Shown piece after piece: positions 23,101 through 34,426 of a stretch of 60,000 nucleotides of DNA (positions within the stretch are counted from its first letter, which is position 1; each line of letters begins with the position of its first letter). The position numbers were made by a program, and so were the translations under genes. The notes beneath the pieces were generated by a model. That model worked only from the letters and a program-made list of their open reading frames with translations. It was not told the DNA's origin and did no database searches. Source of the DNA: Takakia lepidozioides (taxonomy: Eukaryota > Streptophyta > Takakiopsida > Takakiales > Takakiaceae); contig CM060732.1 in the NCBI GenBank assembly GCA_030704615.1, positions 82,981,171 to 83,041,170 on the forward strand. Direction: 5' to 3'.

Positions 23101-26100
23101 GCATATCCTGCCCGCTAAATGCAGGCCTTTTGTAGGATTTCCAGGGTGTTCCCCTAGAAGACAGACATTCTCAGCTGTTGCAGCGAGACATTTTTGGCAT
23201 CTAACGACCTATGCTAGGAAAATTTGATTACATCACAAATTATACTAAAACCTCTTGTCCAACAGATATAAATGACGAGTATGGGTATTACAGTAATGTT
23301 GACCTTTTGTAATGCAGATTAATGGGCAAAAACGGGCAAACAGTTCCTCCAGGACTCTCTGCCAACCGTATGGGAACACTCTTGCATCTATAAACTCCTT
23401 GCCCTCGACAGAAAACATCTGTACATAACTAAAAGCCATCTTCAAACAACAATCTGACCTCTGAGAGTTTTCCTGGGATAAAAAGAGAGGGAAAATTAAA
23501 AAGGGACAGACCTGGCATCAACCCCCTTAGGTCTCTTAGGGTCTGCGAACCGTACGGCCAATGGTTGATCACAACCCTGCATAAGTTCAAGCATGACGAC
23601 ATCAAATTATAATGCTCAATCGAATCTGCAAAACTTGTGGAAAAGGACTGTTTCTTTGCCATTTCCAACCAACCGGAGCCAGCAAAAACTAAGAGCCTCT
23701 TTTAAACAAAGAATTGGCAGCCTCCAATTACTGAGGTGAATCTTAAAAAAGAAACTGAGACTGTGTCACCTATTCTGTAAGATTGCTCCTAGATGCAATA
23801 TATAGAAGAACAAACTTGGAATTGAACATTACTGAAGAAGTGATTGAACATGCAGCCCAGAATGTAATAGTGAGCATGTTAACAAAAGGTACTCACAGGC
23901 ATGATGTAGATGGCATTTAAGGCATTGATTGCTGCTTGTGCCAGTTCTCTTGAGGGATACTTGATGAATGCACAACCTACATCATCTCAAAACAAGTCAG
24001 AAGCTGAGACCTAGAGCTATACAAGGACTCGTCCAGATCCTTGGCTAAGTTACGACATATGTTATTCCTGCTTCAACATACACACTGCATAGGTACATCT
24101 ATGTGCACCTTTATCTTATTTCAGAATACTCTTGCTCCAAACCAGCAGTCTAGACTTTCAGCAAGTAAGCAAAAGGACCAGCCAACCAAGGACATGCCTT
24201 TAAAAACCTTGTTTCTAATCTGAGACCATGACTTAATCCAAACCATGGAGGTCTAGCACCCTTGTTTCTTTCAGCAATGCCAAAAATGAAAACTTTGACC
24301 ATACCTCTGCTCTGTTTCTGCTCGTCACGCATAATGTATACATCATCAACTCTGCCATATGGGGTGAAGAGCTGCACCCAGAGTAAAAAGGTTTGCTTCA
24401 GAAACCGGAGCAGAAAAAGATCGCAACACAGACACAACCAGAAAGCATGTGATTCCTTTCAACTACAGGAGCTCTTATTGTCCCAGATTCATGCTCTGGA
24501 CCCTCTCGACGTGAGAGAGAAGAGAGTAGTAAGTTCTGCAGCTGCTTCTTCCCAAATGCAGAAGTGCAATACTGAGCACCATGTCTCCTTTAAACTGTGA
24601 GAACAACTGATCTATGGCAACAAATCTATCTACTCTCTAGCTCTTCTTGTAAATACTACTGCATCCTCCACCATTCTGAACCTTAGCCAGATACAGTCAT
24701 AATAGTTTCAATTCCATTTGTCATTACAAGAACTATGCCTTTCATGCATTGCTAGAGATTTAACGACATCACATCTTCTATCTCCTTCTCGGATGCTTGC
24801 TTGTTAAGGGAACCAACGAACAACTTATGCTCCACGGCACCTACATACAATTGCACAAAACCACCATACACCACACATCAACAAAATTTTCTTCCTACAT
24901 GCAATAACAGGACAGCTTACATGTAGTCCAACTCCACAATCAAAGCTCACCATTGATTTGCAAATTCCGCAGTTCGGCCTTAACAGATTACAACCAGTTC
25001 ACATTGAATGAGAAAGAGGGCATGCATGAAGACCATTTTTAAAGCAATGGCATTACATACTGTTTTCACCCCTCTCCCTATATCTATAAATATGCTTGAA
25101 GCCGAAGTCGAGACCTTGTGATTACTCATGACAACAATTTGAAAAAAACCAGTCTTACAGAACGGCAATGCAGGACCACTACCAAGGCGCTCACGCTCTC
25201 CATCGGCATAGCGAACTTGCACTGGAGCTGTGCCCTGGTACGAAGCATTGCAATTAAAACAATACTCAGAACTCCAGCCACTCAGAGTCCCACTCTGATG
25301 AAAGAAGACAGAATAAATGGAGCACAGGTAAGGACGGTGTCAAACTGTAATAACTGCTTATAAATTCACATACAACACTGAAGGCAATACCCCTGGTAGA
25401 GTGCGTTGATTGTTAAGTGCCCTTATTGCCCTCTCTGCCTCTTCACCTGTGGAGTACTTGATGAAACAACAGCCTGCACAGAATCAACCCACAGACTACC
25501 ATTCATAACCAAGAGTTTACATCATAACAACCAGGCTAGATATTTCCAAGACACTCCTATTGGCATATATACTCTCATGTGCGATGAGGACTCTTCCAAT
25601 ATCTCCCTCTCTTTCTGACTCATAAAGGTTCTTTCTTTGTTTAGTGATTATCTTTGAAGGTTAGTCCCAAAACTGGAGAGTGAGAGGTAGTGTTTGTTCC
25701 AAACTGGGACACGGGTCTATAGGCACAAGGCTATGTCAAACGCCTCATGAGTACATTCTACTGGTTATATTTCTTCTCTCCCTCAAGGTAATGAATGAGG
25801 AAAACTTTAACTTTAATCAATTTCAAAAATTCATAGGTAGGTCTTAACAGAATGATTTCAAGGCAGCTTGTTGTCAGCAGAGTTTCGCATTTAAGTCGAT
25901 CAAGAACAAAAGACAATGTGCCGTCTATGAGTTTGATAAAGAAGCAGACTAATAAAATACATTGCCTGACAATACAGATGATAACATTGACAACATGTAT
26001 CCCCGTCAAAAACATCCTATGCGGAATAATATCAGATGAACAGCTGTGCACCTACAACATCAGGAAGGCACATAAGTGGCAAGGTGAATCATTTCCAAAG

Positions 26101-27351
26101 TCAATCTCCAGGGAGGACACAACATTTAACTCAGAAGTCCGATATTCAATCAACTGAGACACTGCAACACAACTAAAAGTCTAACAAAATTGAATCGTCC
26201 ACATCAAAATCATCCTATGTGAGAAGCAATGTCCTCTCAGCTCTGACATGTTCAGCTTATAGCGATGTGGATAAACTCTCAGATTCAATATCATGTCCAA
26301 GATAGTAGCATTCCACTTGGAAGAACCATGTGAGATCGTGCACACAATGGTGCCACATAAGACACACAAGCAATACTCACTCACAGGAGCTTTTGTTGCC
26401 TGGTGTGTATGATGAGGCACGCCACCTGGCACCTTTCATAAATCCGAGCCCAGGGCCACGTCCGCATAGTGACATCTTGCAAATCGTACCTTGTCCATGT
26501 GGTGTGAACCTCCTACCAAGTCAAATGGAAGGCTAAAGTCTAGGCTGGAGCAATCGCTGCGGGTCTTGGCCGAGCAGTGATCTGTGAACAAATCGGTTGA
26601 GCGAGCATAGACCCCCTCAATTAGCATGGCTGATTAGTAGCATGGCTAAAGCATTGCCATCCATAGTGACACTGTATAGCCATAGGGGAATGTTTCACCA
26701 CCAAGCATAGGATACATGCCATCCACACTTTTTCATGTGCAACATCATGAGAAGGAGATGGACCCTTATTATGCATTTCAGGATGCTTCACTATGATGCA
26801 AGAATAACACTGGTTTGCCATCATTCACATTGCTCTGAATAACAATATCCAAACAAGCCCCCCAAAAAATGATCCGGACACATTGGTCAAGTAAGGAGAA
26901 CCACACAGTCTCCTGGCTGGATTCAATGGTCAGAGTCCGATAATAAGACAATTCTTAAAGAGAAAAATGCAAAAGATTCATCCTGGTAGGAGGTCAAGGT
27001 TGCGAATTCCAGAAGCTGACCTAAACTACCTTCGAGCTTGAATGCCATTCCAAACCCTTCCACTCCCCCCCCTCACTCTCTCAACAGTCTGACAGAAATT
27101 AAAGCAGTCACATTTGTGGCATCAATTGAGGAGCAGTTCTCATCACAGCCTCATGCTCTGTGCTTGGATGTCAAATATAGAACATAGACTAGTTGTAACT
27201 AGATTTCTGTGCTGTTTTCTAGGGATATGTCATATTTTAGGCTGAGTATCATGCTGGTGGTTGACACTCGGGGACCTGCTCGGACTAGGCCCAAAAGCAC
27301 TCATCTTAGCCAGTGTTTGCAGTGATGAGTCATCCCTCTCTCTCTTCTCTC

Positions 27352-27384
<33 letters not shown>

Positions 27385-28950
27385 TTCACACACACACACA
27401 CACACATTACAAGCAGATCTTTCAATGACCTTCCCTTAAGTGTGCATAAAAAAGGCAAGGAGTAGCATAAAGTGTTGCTACCTTAGTGTTGCTTTGAGAT
27501 TGAGTCAATCAAATCTAAGCAAGCGTTAGAAGCAGAATGCATGGATTGACTCTTCCATCAAGTAGCGAGAGATGCACCTTGTTGGTTTCCTGTCTTTTTG
27601 TCCCTGATAAGAGCTACTTCAAGCACATTTCCATGCTCTGCGAACAAGGGCCGCACCTGTAACACATCAAAAATGATTCACAGATGGAGTAGGTACTTCC
27701 AATAATTCCTTGATGAGACAAACAAGTACTGGACATGCTTGCGAACCACTACAATATCTTCACAGGATTCCACTACCACCATATTGACCTTGTGGAAGGA
27801 GGCCAAACAGTCTCCAACCAATTCCCAACCAAATACACCGGGTAACTTCCAATCCTTTTCTGTTAGATTGAGAGGCTTTGCAAGTTCTGTCCTTAGAGAC
27901 CACTGTGAATCCTTTAGCCAGTCCTTTGGAAAGACATGACACAAACTTCTACCTTCCTCGCACCTAAGCTAATGAATCTACTGTGATATCACCCCTGATA
28001 TTTCCATGATGCATAGTCATTCCCTCACATTGTAGTTGAAGAGATAGATGTTTTACCTCCTCTTCTGTGATGGTCCTTGGTACAGACCCCACAAAGAGTT
28101 TAACAAAGTTTCCTCCATCTGTCACCTCTGCAAAAGCAATGTCAGCCAATCACTTGCATAGTGTGTTAAGTGGGCATTGGAGAATGTAAACATATTTGTA
28201 AATGGAACCCCTGTTACCAATGTATCACTACCAATGTATCTCAAAACTAGGGGTTTAGAAGAGATTTGATCTATTCCCCAGTGCTGAGGTTTAATTTAAT
28301 CTGGTCAGTCCTGTGGTGAGTGTACCACATAGTATAGCTGAAGGGTGGTATGTGCATGAGATTCACTGCCTAAGGGGAAAAAATGTAGCGAAAATTCGTT
28401 TCTCTTCCACTAAGTTTCTCTTCTTAGTGGAAGAGAAACTTCCTCCAGACTCCACAAAGAGACTTGGAACATACAAAACTGCCTTGCAAAAGTAATTCTA
28501 CCCATGCAAGCTGGAGAGACTAGGTTTCATGGAGTCCAGCACATTGTCGTGCAGAACCCTGACCTTCTGCTGATTGTAGGACATTACTGAGACATTCTGA
28601 AACATCACAAGACAGTGACGTTGGTCAGCACTCACGAAAGCATTGACACACTCCCACAAGAACACATTTGGTGACCGTCAACACAGGCCACAGGCTGAGG
28701 CAATACCTTGTGAGGACTCATTCAAAAGAACCCCCGAACTGTCTCGTTTCTGTCCTATCAAGGCATGTGCGGTATTGGCAAACGTGTTGCCATGAGGTTG
28801 CGCGATGGGCGGCCCATGATTGACGTACTGGGTTTGCTGATGTTGCCCATGCAGCGGTTGTTGCTGCTGCTGCTGCTGAGGGTGGAGCTGAGAATTCATC
28901 AATGAAATGGGATATGGATGTTGCAGCGGCATAGGAGATGCTAATTCCAT
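17176..28950 (-). CDS. FCA: FCA-type RNA-binding protein (two RRMs plus WW)
   Basis: Twenty exons: 28950-28707, 28127-28057, 27656-27578, 25473-25391, 25234-25183, 24840-24773, 24371-24305, 23976-23897, 23576-23512, 22850-22785, 22565-22400, 22010-21891, 21694-21563, 21273-21103, 20707-20660, 20388-20236, 20129-20055, 19157-19098, 17334-17274, 17204-17176. They total 1,890 nt, 629 residues plus stop. RRM1 spans about residues 91-170 (RNP2 LFVGSV, RNP1 GCCFIKYS), RRM2 about 182-260 (LFVGSL, GCAFIKYP), then a Gly/Pro region (FGGPGFGGPGF), Gln-rich blocks and a WW domain with W534 and W556 (DWTEHTSPEGYKYYYN then WEKPQEL). In Arabidopsis, FCA acts in the nucleus with FY in 3-prime-end processing and silencing of FLC. 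ATG 28950 follows an in-frame stop. The last two exons are less certain. The 2.1-kb intron 3 is the longest. Confidence 0.95.
25640..25790 (+). mobile_element. retroelement 3-prime terminus, copy 3 (in FCA intron 3)
   Basis: The block GTAGTGT-TGTTCC, then ACAAGGCTATG and CTCATGAGTACATTC, matches the 3-prime terminus of the 36.1-kb copy on the same strand, and of the 1.6-kb copy on the other strand. No reverse-transcriptase tail is left upstream, so only the non-coding end was inserted or survives. It lies antisense to FCA. Confidence 0.65.
27334..27406. repeat. (CT)n-(CA)n microsatellite
   Basis: A compound dinucleotide repeat of about 73 bp, CT-rich then CA-rich, in FCA intron 3 about 250 bp upstream, on the plus strand, of exon 3. 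Confidence 0.95.
28398..28439. repeat. perfect 17-bp inverted repeat (hairpin) in FCA intron 1
   Basis: The left arm GTTTCTCTTCCACTAAG (28398-28414) and right arm CTTAGTGGAAGAGAAAC (28423-28439) are exact reverse complements, separated by 8 bases (TTTCTCTT). It lies inside the 579-bp first intron of FCA, so the pre-mRNA would form a stable stem-loop. It could instead be a collapsed tiny transposon or foldback. Confidence 0.9.
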
Positions 28951-31275
28951 TCTCTGTCTCCCTCTTGTGCCCTCTGCCAGACTTTCCCCTTCCCCCAATG
29001 TCTCTCAACCCACCCAACACTCTCCACACAACAGCGCGATCTCCGATCTTCAAAAGAGAAAAACCTCCACACTCTATTCGCCTCAAACCAGTAAAACCCA
29101 AATCTCCAATATCATCCCCCAAGCACTCTGTTCTCGATCTAACTACAATACCAGTCTATTCTCTTCCGCCCACGATCAAACCAGAGCAGTTTTGTCTATA
29201 GCTGTTCAAAGAAAAAGGTACTGCACGACTCGACAGACTTAAGGTCCGTGCAAAGAGACTAAAAATTTGACCTAAGAGATGTGAAGAAAGTCACAAATCT
29301 TTAACGGACGTTTCTTTTTTGTGTTGAAGTATGAGGAAAGGTTAGGCGTCTCGCGAATTGCTTACGGTTCCGGCAATCGTCTGCGAAACGTTCATGCCTC
29401 AGTAGTGATTGCAACGATACAGCAGTTCTGTTTCTGATTTCATGGTGTGCACGAACCAGCTCACAAGAGAGATTTGCATGTGTGGATATTTTCGTTGGAA
29501 GCAGTATGTGTGAAGAGGGTTATTAGAAGTTGGAATGATTGGGGAATTGTGGGACTGGAAGCAGAGAGGTCCAGAATTCTCGGGAAGAAATGCAATAAGG
29601 ATGTCAAAGCTAAGGCTTTAGACAAGCTTGGGTGTACAAGCTTGATTGCCGTCGTAAGCCATATTGCGGGTGAATCAGTTATGTTGGGTCTCCTTCCCCC
29701 ATGGAAAGTTGCTGCTGTCTAGCCAGAACCAGAGCTGGATCGACAGTTCGCTTCACAATGAATGTCTTCAGGGGAGGCTGAAGCATAATGTTATCTTCTC
29801 CTGTACACAAAACAAGGCAAGCTGTACAGAGATTATTTTTTTTTAGAGAGGGGGGCGGGGGTGGTGGGGGGTGATATTCTCAAAGAAATGTCCGTGACTG
29901 GAAGAAGACAACAAAAAAGCACAGTTTCATGGGCCCAAACAACCGAAGTCCGCCATTCTTTCACAGCCACATTCTCACTACTTCAAGTCAATCTCAATGC
30001 TGTTTCGGGAGAAGTCGAGGAGCTCCACTACGCAGAAATCGATTAGCAGCTGGGATGCACACGGACTGCCGCATCGCTTGTTCAATAACCGGATTCTATG
30101 CTGAAGCATACCAAGCTCATTTCACTGGCAAGCTGCGAGTACGTAGTTCACCGAGCTCCAGAATATTTCCCACAAAACATCGCTCGAGAATGAGTTGGTC
30201 CATCGGCAAAGGATTCCACCAAGATCTGACACTCACTATCTAAAATCTGCTGGGGAAAACAACTGCCAACCCAGCTAACATGGTTGGCAGCGCACATGTG
30301 GGATGAGATGGATGCTGGAATGGACAATGGACCTCATTGCCTGAACCTCCAAGCTCCTGCCGCTGCGTCATGGATCTAATGGTGGGCTCCGCCACAACGT
30401 GCAACGCATGGCAGCCGTCCCACGGTGGATCCCAACGTCATGGCTGATTCTGTTTCCTCCTATCTGTCTCTTCCTCAACATACCATGGCCATCAAAGTGG
30501 GGGGAATCGCAACCTCATCAAGAAGAAGCAACCTACCCATATCCAAGGTAGCAAGTCCGAGGACACGAACGATCTCTAAAGTTAGAAGAAATCCTCGGGA
30601 GTTGACTTGCAAATGAGAATAGTTATTGAGGAGCACTGGCACTGTCAAAGCCACGCAACGGAGGGTCAAGCTGTGTTCCCACTTTGCAGGGGCGATACAC
30701 ACGCTTGCCAATGACATGAGGCGGTGCATACGGTAGTACCATGATGATCCTGCATTCTGCCAACTTCGACAGGTTTGAAATGTGTTTCCAATCACATTAC
30801 TTATTCAACTGGAATGGGTGAGTGCGTGAGCTTTCTAAAGTACACATTTTGAATTTCTGTACTGCTCCAGCTTTGCTCATATAAAGACTGCGAGTCTGTA
30901 AGCACTGACAGACTCCATGCTTGCATGCCAACTCAGATTCTTTATCTCTTCACACTTGGGGAGCTGACCGGATTTTGTAAACAAAGACACAGAAAAGAAT
31001 GTGATTCGACTTTGCACAGTTCTGTCGTAAGCATCTTCCCCACATTTCCTACAGCTACCAACTCATTCAAGCTCTCTATTTGCGGCTCCTCACCGAAAAC
31101 TTGGCAACCCTCCTCAAGTTGTAATGAGCAAAGCAGCCTGCTAGTTTCATTGATAGAGTTGCAGACATGTGCCCACAAGTTACCACACTGCAATCTGCTT
31201 GTCCTAACCACAACCCACCTGACTTCCTTTACAACAACTCTCATTACTGCCAGCATCCGGTTGGTAAGTAGGTAC
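28951..31275. other. FCA upstream and spacer region, no gene recognised
   Basis: Contains the FCA 5-prime flank and 5-prime UTR and no recognisable gene. A G-rich run, GGGGGGCGGGGGTGG, occurs around 29849-29872 after a T-run. Short frames here lack family signatures. Confidence 0.35.
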
Positions 31276-32078
31276 CAGTGTTGGGCGGTTACCCGCCTGG
31301 GCCCCGGGTAACCGCAGGTTCCGGTTCCGGTTATGTGGAACCGGACCGGAACCGGACCCGCCTGTGCAGAACCGGAACCGGAACCGCTCATTGGGGATTG
31401 TGTGCGAACCGGAACCGGCGGTTCCAGCTACGACCACATGTGTGGGATCCGGCGGTTCCAGCTCCAAAGCGGTTCCGGTTCCGGTTCCGGTTCCGGTCCA
31501 AATTTATGTATTTTTTTTAGTTGTGCTTTTGCTGCACCATAAAAGGTAACCATAGAATTACACATGTTTAATTTGTTTTGTATTTTGAATTAAGATCCTT
31601 ATGTAGTTAGTTTGTTTTAGTTGTTCTTTGCTACACTGTACGACAACTTATAAAATCTCTGGTTTTCCGTTTTTAATGGAGACCATGCGTATATAACTAG
31701 TTATATATACCATAAAAGACAATCACAAAAAACATATAAGTTTATTTACTTCTGTTTTACTAATAAATTCCCTGGTTTTAGTTGAAAATTCTCAGTATGA
31801 CCAATCAGATCAGTTCATCTAATTTTCCAGAAGAATAAAAAATTAAAAGAATTTAATATATTTTTAAAAAAGAACCGGAACCTAACCGGAACCGGTGTTT
31901 TTTTTCCAGCAACTAACCGGTAACCGGAACTGCCCCCATGTTAAAAAGTCGGAACCTGAACCGGACCGGAACCGCCTTAATAAAAAATAACCGGATCCGG
32001 ATCCGGAACCGTCTCTTCAAAAATTTGTGGAACCGGAACCGAAGGTTCCTTCACAAAGGCAAGAACCGCCCAACACTG
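31276..32078. mobile_element. non-autonomous hAT-type element 2 (803 bp)
   Basis: Perfect 15-bp terminal inverted repeats: CAGTGTTGGGCGGTT at the left and AACCGCCCAACACTG at the right. The element is flanked by an exact 8-bp direct repeat GTAGGTAC (31268-31275 and 32079-32086), the hallmark of hAT insertion. Both subterminal regions (31300-31500 and 31870-32065) are crowded with ACCGGAACCGG and its complement, while the core is A/T-rich. No transposase is encoded, so mobilisation would need an enzyme in trans. It lies between divergent FCA and XBAT32. Confidence 0.93.
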
Positions 32079-32176
32079 GTAGGTACCATCACTGTCCTGA
32101 AAACCTGATCCCACCCCCCTATATTCCAGGGCATGTCAACCCAACTCCCTATATCAAGGCACTTTCTTTGCTATAA

Positions 32177-32545
32177 AAATTGTATATACATAATCGGCCG
32201 GGCTTAGTACTTAGTAAGGGATTGTCCTATGCAACATTTGTCAAAATAGTTGTAACTGTTGCTTCAATGGATCTGATCCAATGTTTTCTCCTGTCCGCGG
32301 CAATACTATTTGTTCCCAGATCCTGGTACCTATGCTAGTTGTGCTTCACAATCTTAGCTCTAAAATTGTATATACTTACTCGCATGGCCTTATTAATACA
32401 AATGGATTGGCTTATGTAACATTTGTGGAAATAGTTGTAGCTCATTTATTGGATCCGGTCCCATTTTTCTTGTGTCGTCCGCAACACAACACTAATTGTT
32501 CCCAGTATCAAAATCTAGTACATACGCTCGTTCTGCTTTGCAATC
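32177..32545. repeat. diverged 185-bp tandem duplication
   Basis: Two copies start with AAAATTGTATATAC at about 32177 and 32362. Each continues through CAACATTTGT or its variant TAACATTTGT, AATAGTTGTA, a GGATC(T/C)G-containing stretch, GTCCGC and TTGTTCCCAG. The spacing is 185 bp. Confidence 0.75.
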
Positions 32546-33150
32546 GTTCAATTCTAACCTTCTTTTCTGTTATTGTCTGGTCTACTTCAAGGAGTTGGCG
32601 ATGCTATATTGGTTTTCATTTGTGTTTTTTATATTTCCCTTTGTTGGCTCTCTTGTAAGAGAGAGACAGTGCAACATGTTGAAGTCAATGGAGAAAATGT
32701 GGTCAAAGGACCTTACACCTTGTCAAGACTCCGATGGGTGTGTTGTGCTGAGTCATGCTCCTTACTCTCGCCTTCCTATTATGTTTTGCCAAAGCAAGAG
32801 AGCCCATCGCTATTGTAGGCTTGTCTGTAGGGTTTTACTTCTCCGCATGGACACATGCACTTGTGGGTCTTCTATAATATCTGATCCATGTGTCCTATCC
32901 GGACATGGGCATGCTCAATGCGGAATAGTGAACAATGCTGGAACCTTTGCTTTCCCTTCCATACTTTTCTTGGGTGCAAAGATTCATTCCGTGAATGTTC
33001 CGGCGCATACCCTCTGGGGAATCATGCCGGAACAAGCACGTAGTCTACAATGTGGTGATCTCGAACGAACAATCACGTGGAATTGAGGAATCCACACATC
33101 TTATGAACATATTGCCAAATGCCCAGTCAAGATTACACCTGACTATAGGG

Positions 33151-33255
33151 TCAACCACGACCCAATATATTCATGGACGAAAGAAACGGCCAAATTGGAA
33201 AAGAAAATGGGGTCAACTACGACCCAATATACAAGATGAACGAACTAAGAACCGG
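33151..33255. repeat. short direct duplication (~62 bp)
   Basis: GGGTCAACCACGACCCAATATA at the first copy and GGGTCAACTACGACCCAATATA in the second are followed by similar GACGAA and CGGCCAA-containing sequence. The spacing is roughly 62 bp. Confidence 0.6.
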
Positions 33256-34426
33256 CCAATTCGGAGAAAAATTTAGTGTAGAACCTAGAATCCGTTGCGC
33301 TTTTTTTTTTTCCATTGAGCTACTGTTCAACATAGCCCACAATTATGGTGAAAATGGTGACTTGGCATTACTGTGGGTGACTGTGGGTTCCAATCCTGAA
33401 AGAGGAGCAATTTCTGTAAGGAAGGAGATGGAGGAGAAGAGCAGTTGAAGGAAGGATGGAAGAGAGATGACCGTGGGTGACGGTCAAGTGCTGGGATGTG
33501 CCCTGCCATGGATGCCACGCCGTCTCAAACACCCCTTCCCCTCCCCTTCCTCCTTAGGCACTAGCTGCTCATCACCCTCGCTCTTGGGATGTTGGCCACA
33601 CACAGCCGGATTGCTGCCTCACTGTTGCATTTTGTCTGCATGTAGGCAGGGGATTTGTTGGTAGGGAGATGTTTTGAGGTGGGTTCAATTTTTTTGGTTT
33701 GTCAGGTGCTGATCTCGCCTGCCAGTTAGTCCTCTGCATACTAAATTACTTGCTTCCGAAGTTTTGAGGGTAGGGGCTTCAAAGGTTGCGTAATTGAGTG
33801 GAAGTTTTGTGTTTATGTCTGCATCCGTCGATGCCGCCACCTCATCTTCGCATTTTGTTGCAATCGTGTTCATGACAGAGTTGGGTTCCTGACGTCGATG
33901 GTGCTCGATGCCGGTGCACTGCTGTGTGAGATTTGCTAGGGGTCAGGCAGATCACGGGGGCAAGGCTCACGTTTTTAGCGGAATTGGGGTGCTTATGTAC
34001 TCATTTGTGCTTCAACTGCCGATGGGAGATGCCTGCAACTGATGCTGCGACTGTAATCTTCGTTCAACAGCTTGCACTCAGTGGAATATCTAGAAATCTG
34101 CGGCCGGAAGGACGTGAACATGATTCTGTAGTATCTTCGACTTAATCTTGGTGAAGGTATCGCTTAAGCGTGTGCTCTAGAGACGCTGGCCATGCGTAAA
34201 GGAACGGCAGTCTCGGGTACCGGAGTCGACCGTTCTTACATGATGCAGACCTGAACTCTACTATCCTAGGGAATGTGGAAACGCGCAACTTAGTGGCCCT
34301 GTGTTTAGCCGGCAACCTGACGTTCGGAATGCTTAGGGGAAGTGACTTTGTCTCGAAAGATGCAACGGCATGCCTAGAGGCGTGTAAGCAGTAGGCAACG
34401 TGCAAAGGTGTCAGGTGGGATCAAAC

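Larger units (their letters stand above)
32087..34426. other. XBAT32 upstream region, no gene recognised
   Basis: No recognisable gene. A 196-codon frame (32496-33086) overlaps a diverged duplication and has no family signature. The region ends at the XBAT32 start codon and probably includes its promoter and 5-prime UTR. Confidence 0.35.

Noticed and set aside
29849-29872. G-quadruplex upstream of FCA
   Set aside because: Long but irregular G-runs next to a T-run; it may be simple low-complexity sequence, with no evidence of function.
32496-33086. 196-codon plus ORF upstream of XBAT32
   Set aside because: Overlaps the 185-bp duplication and shows no recognisable motif.
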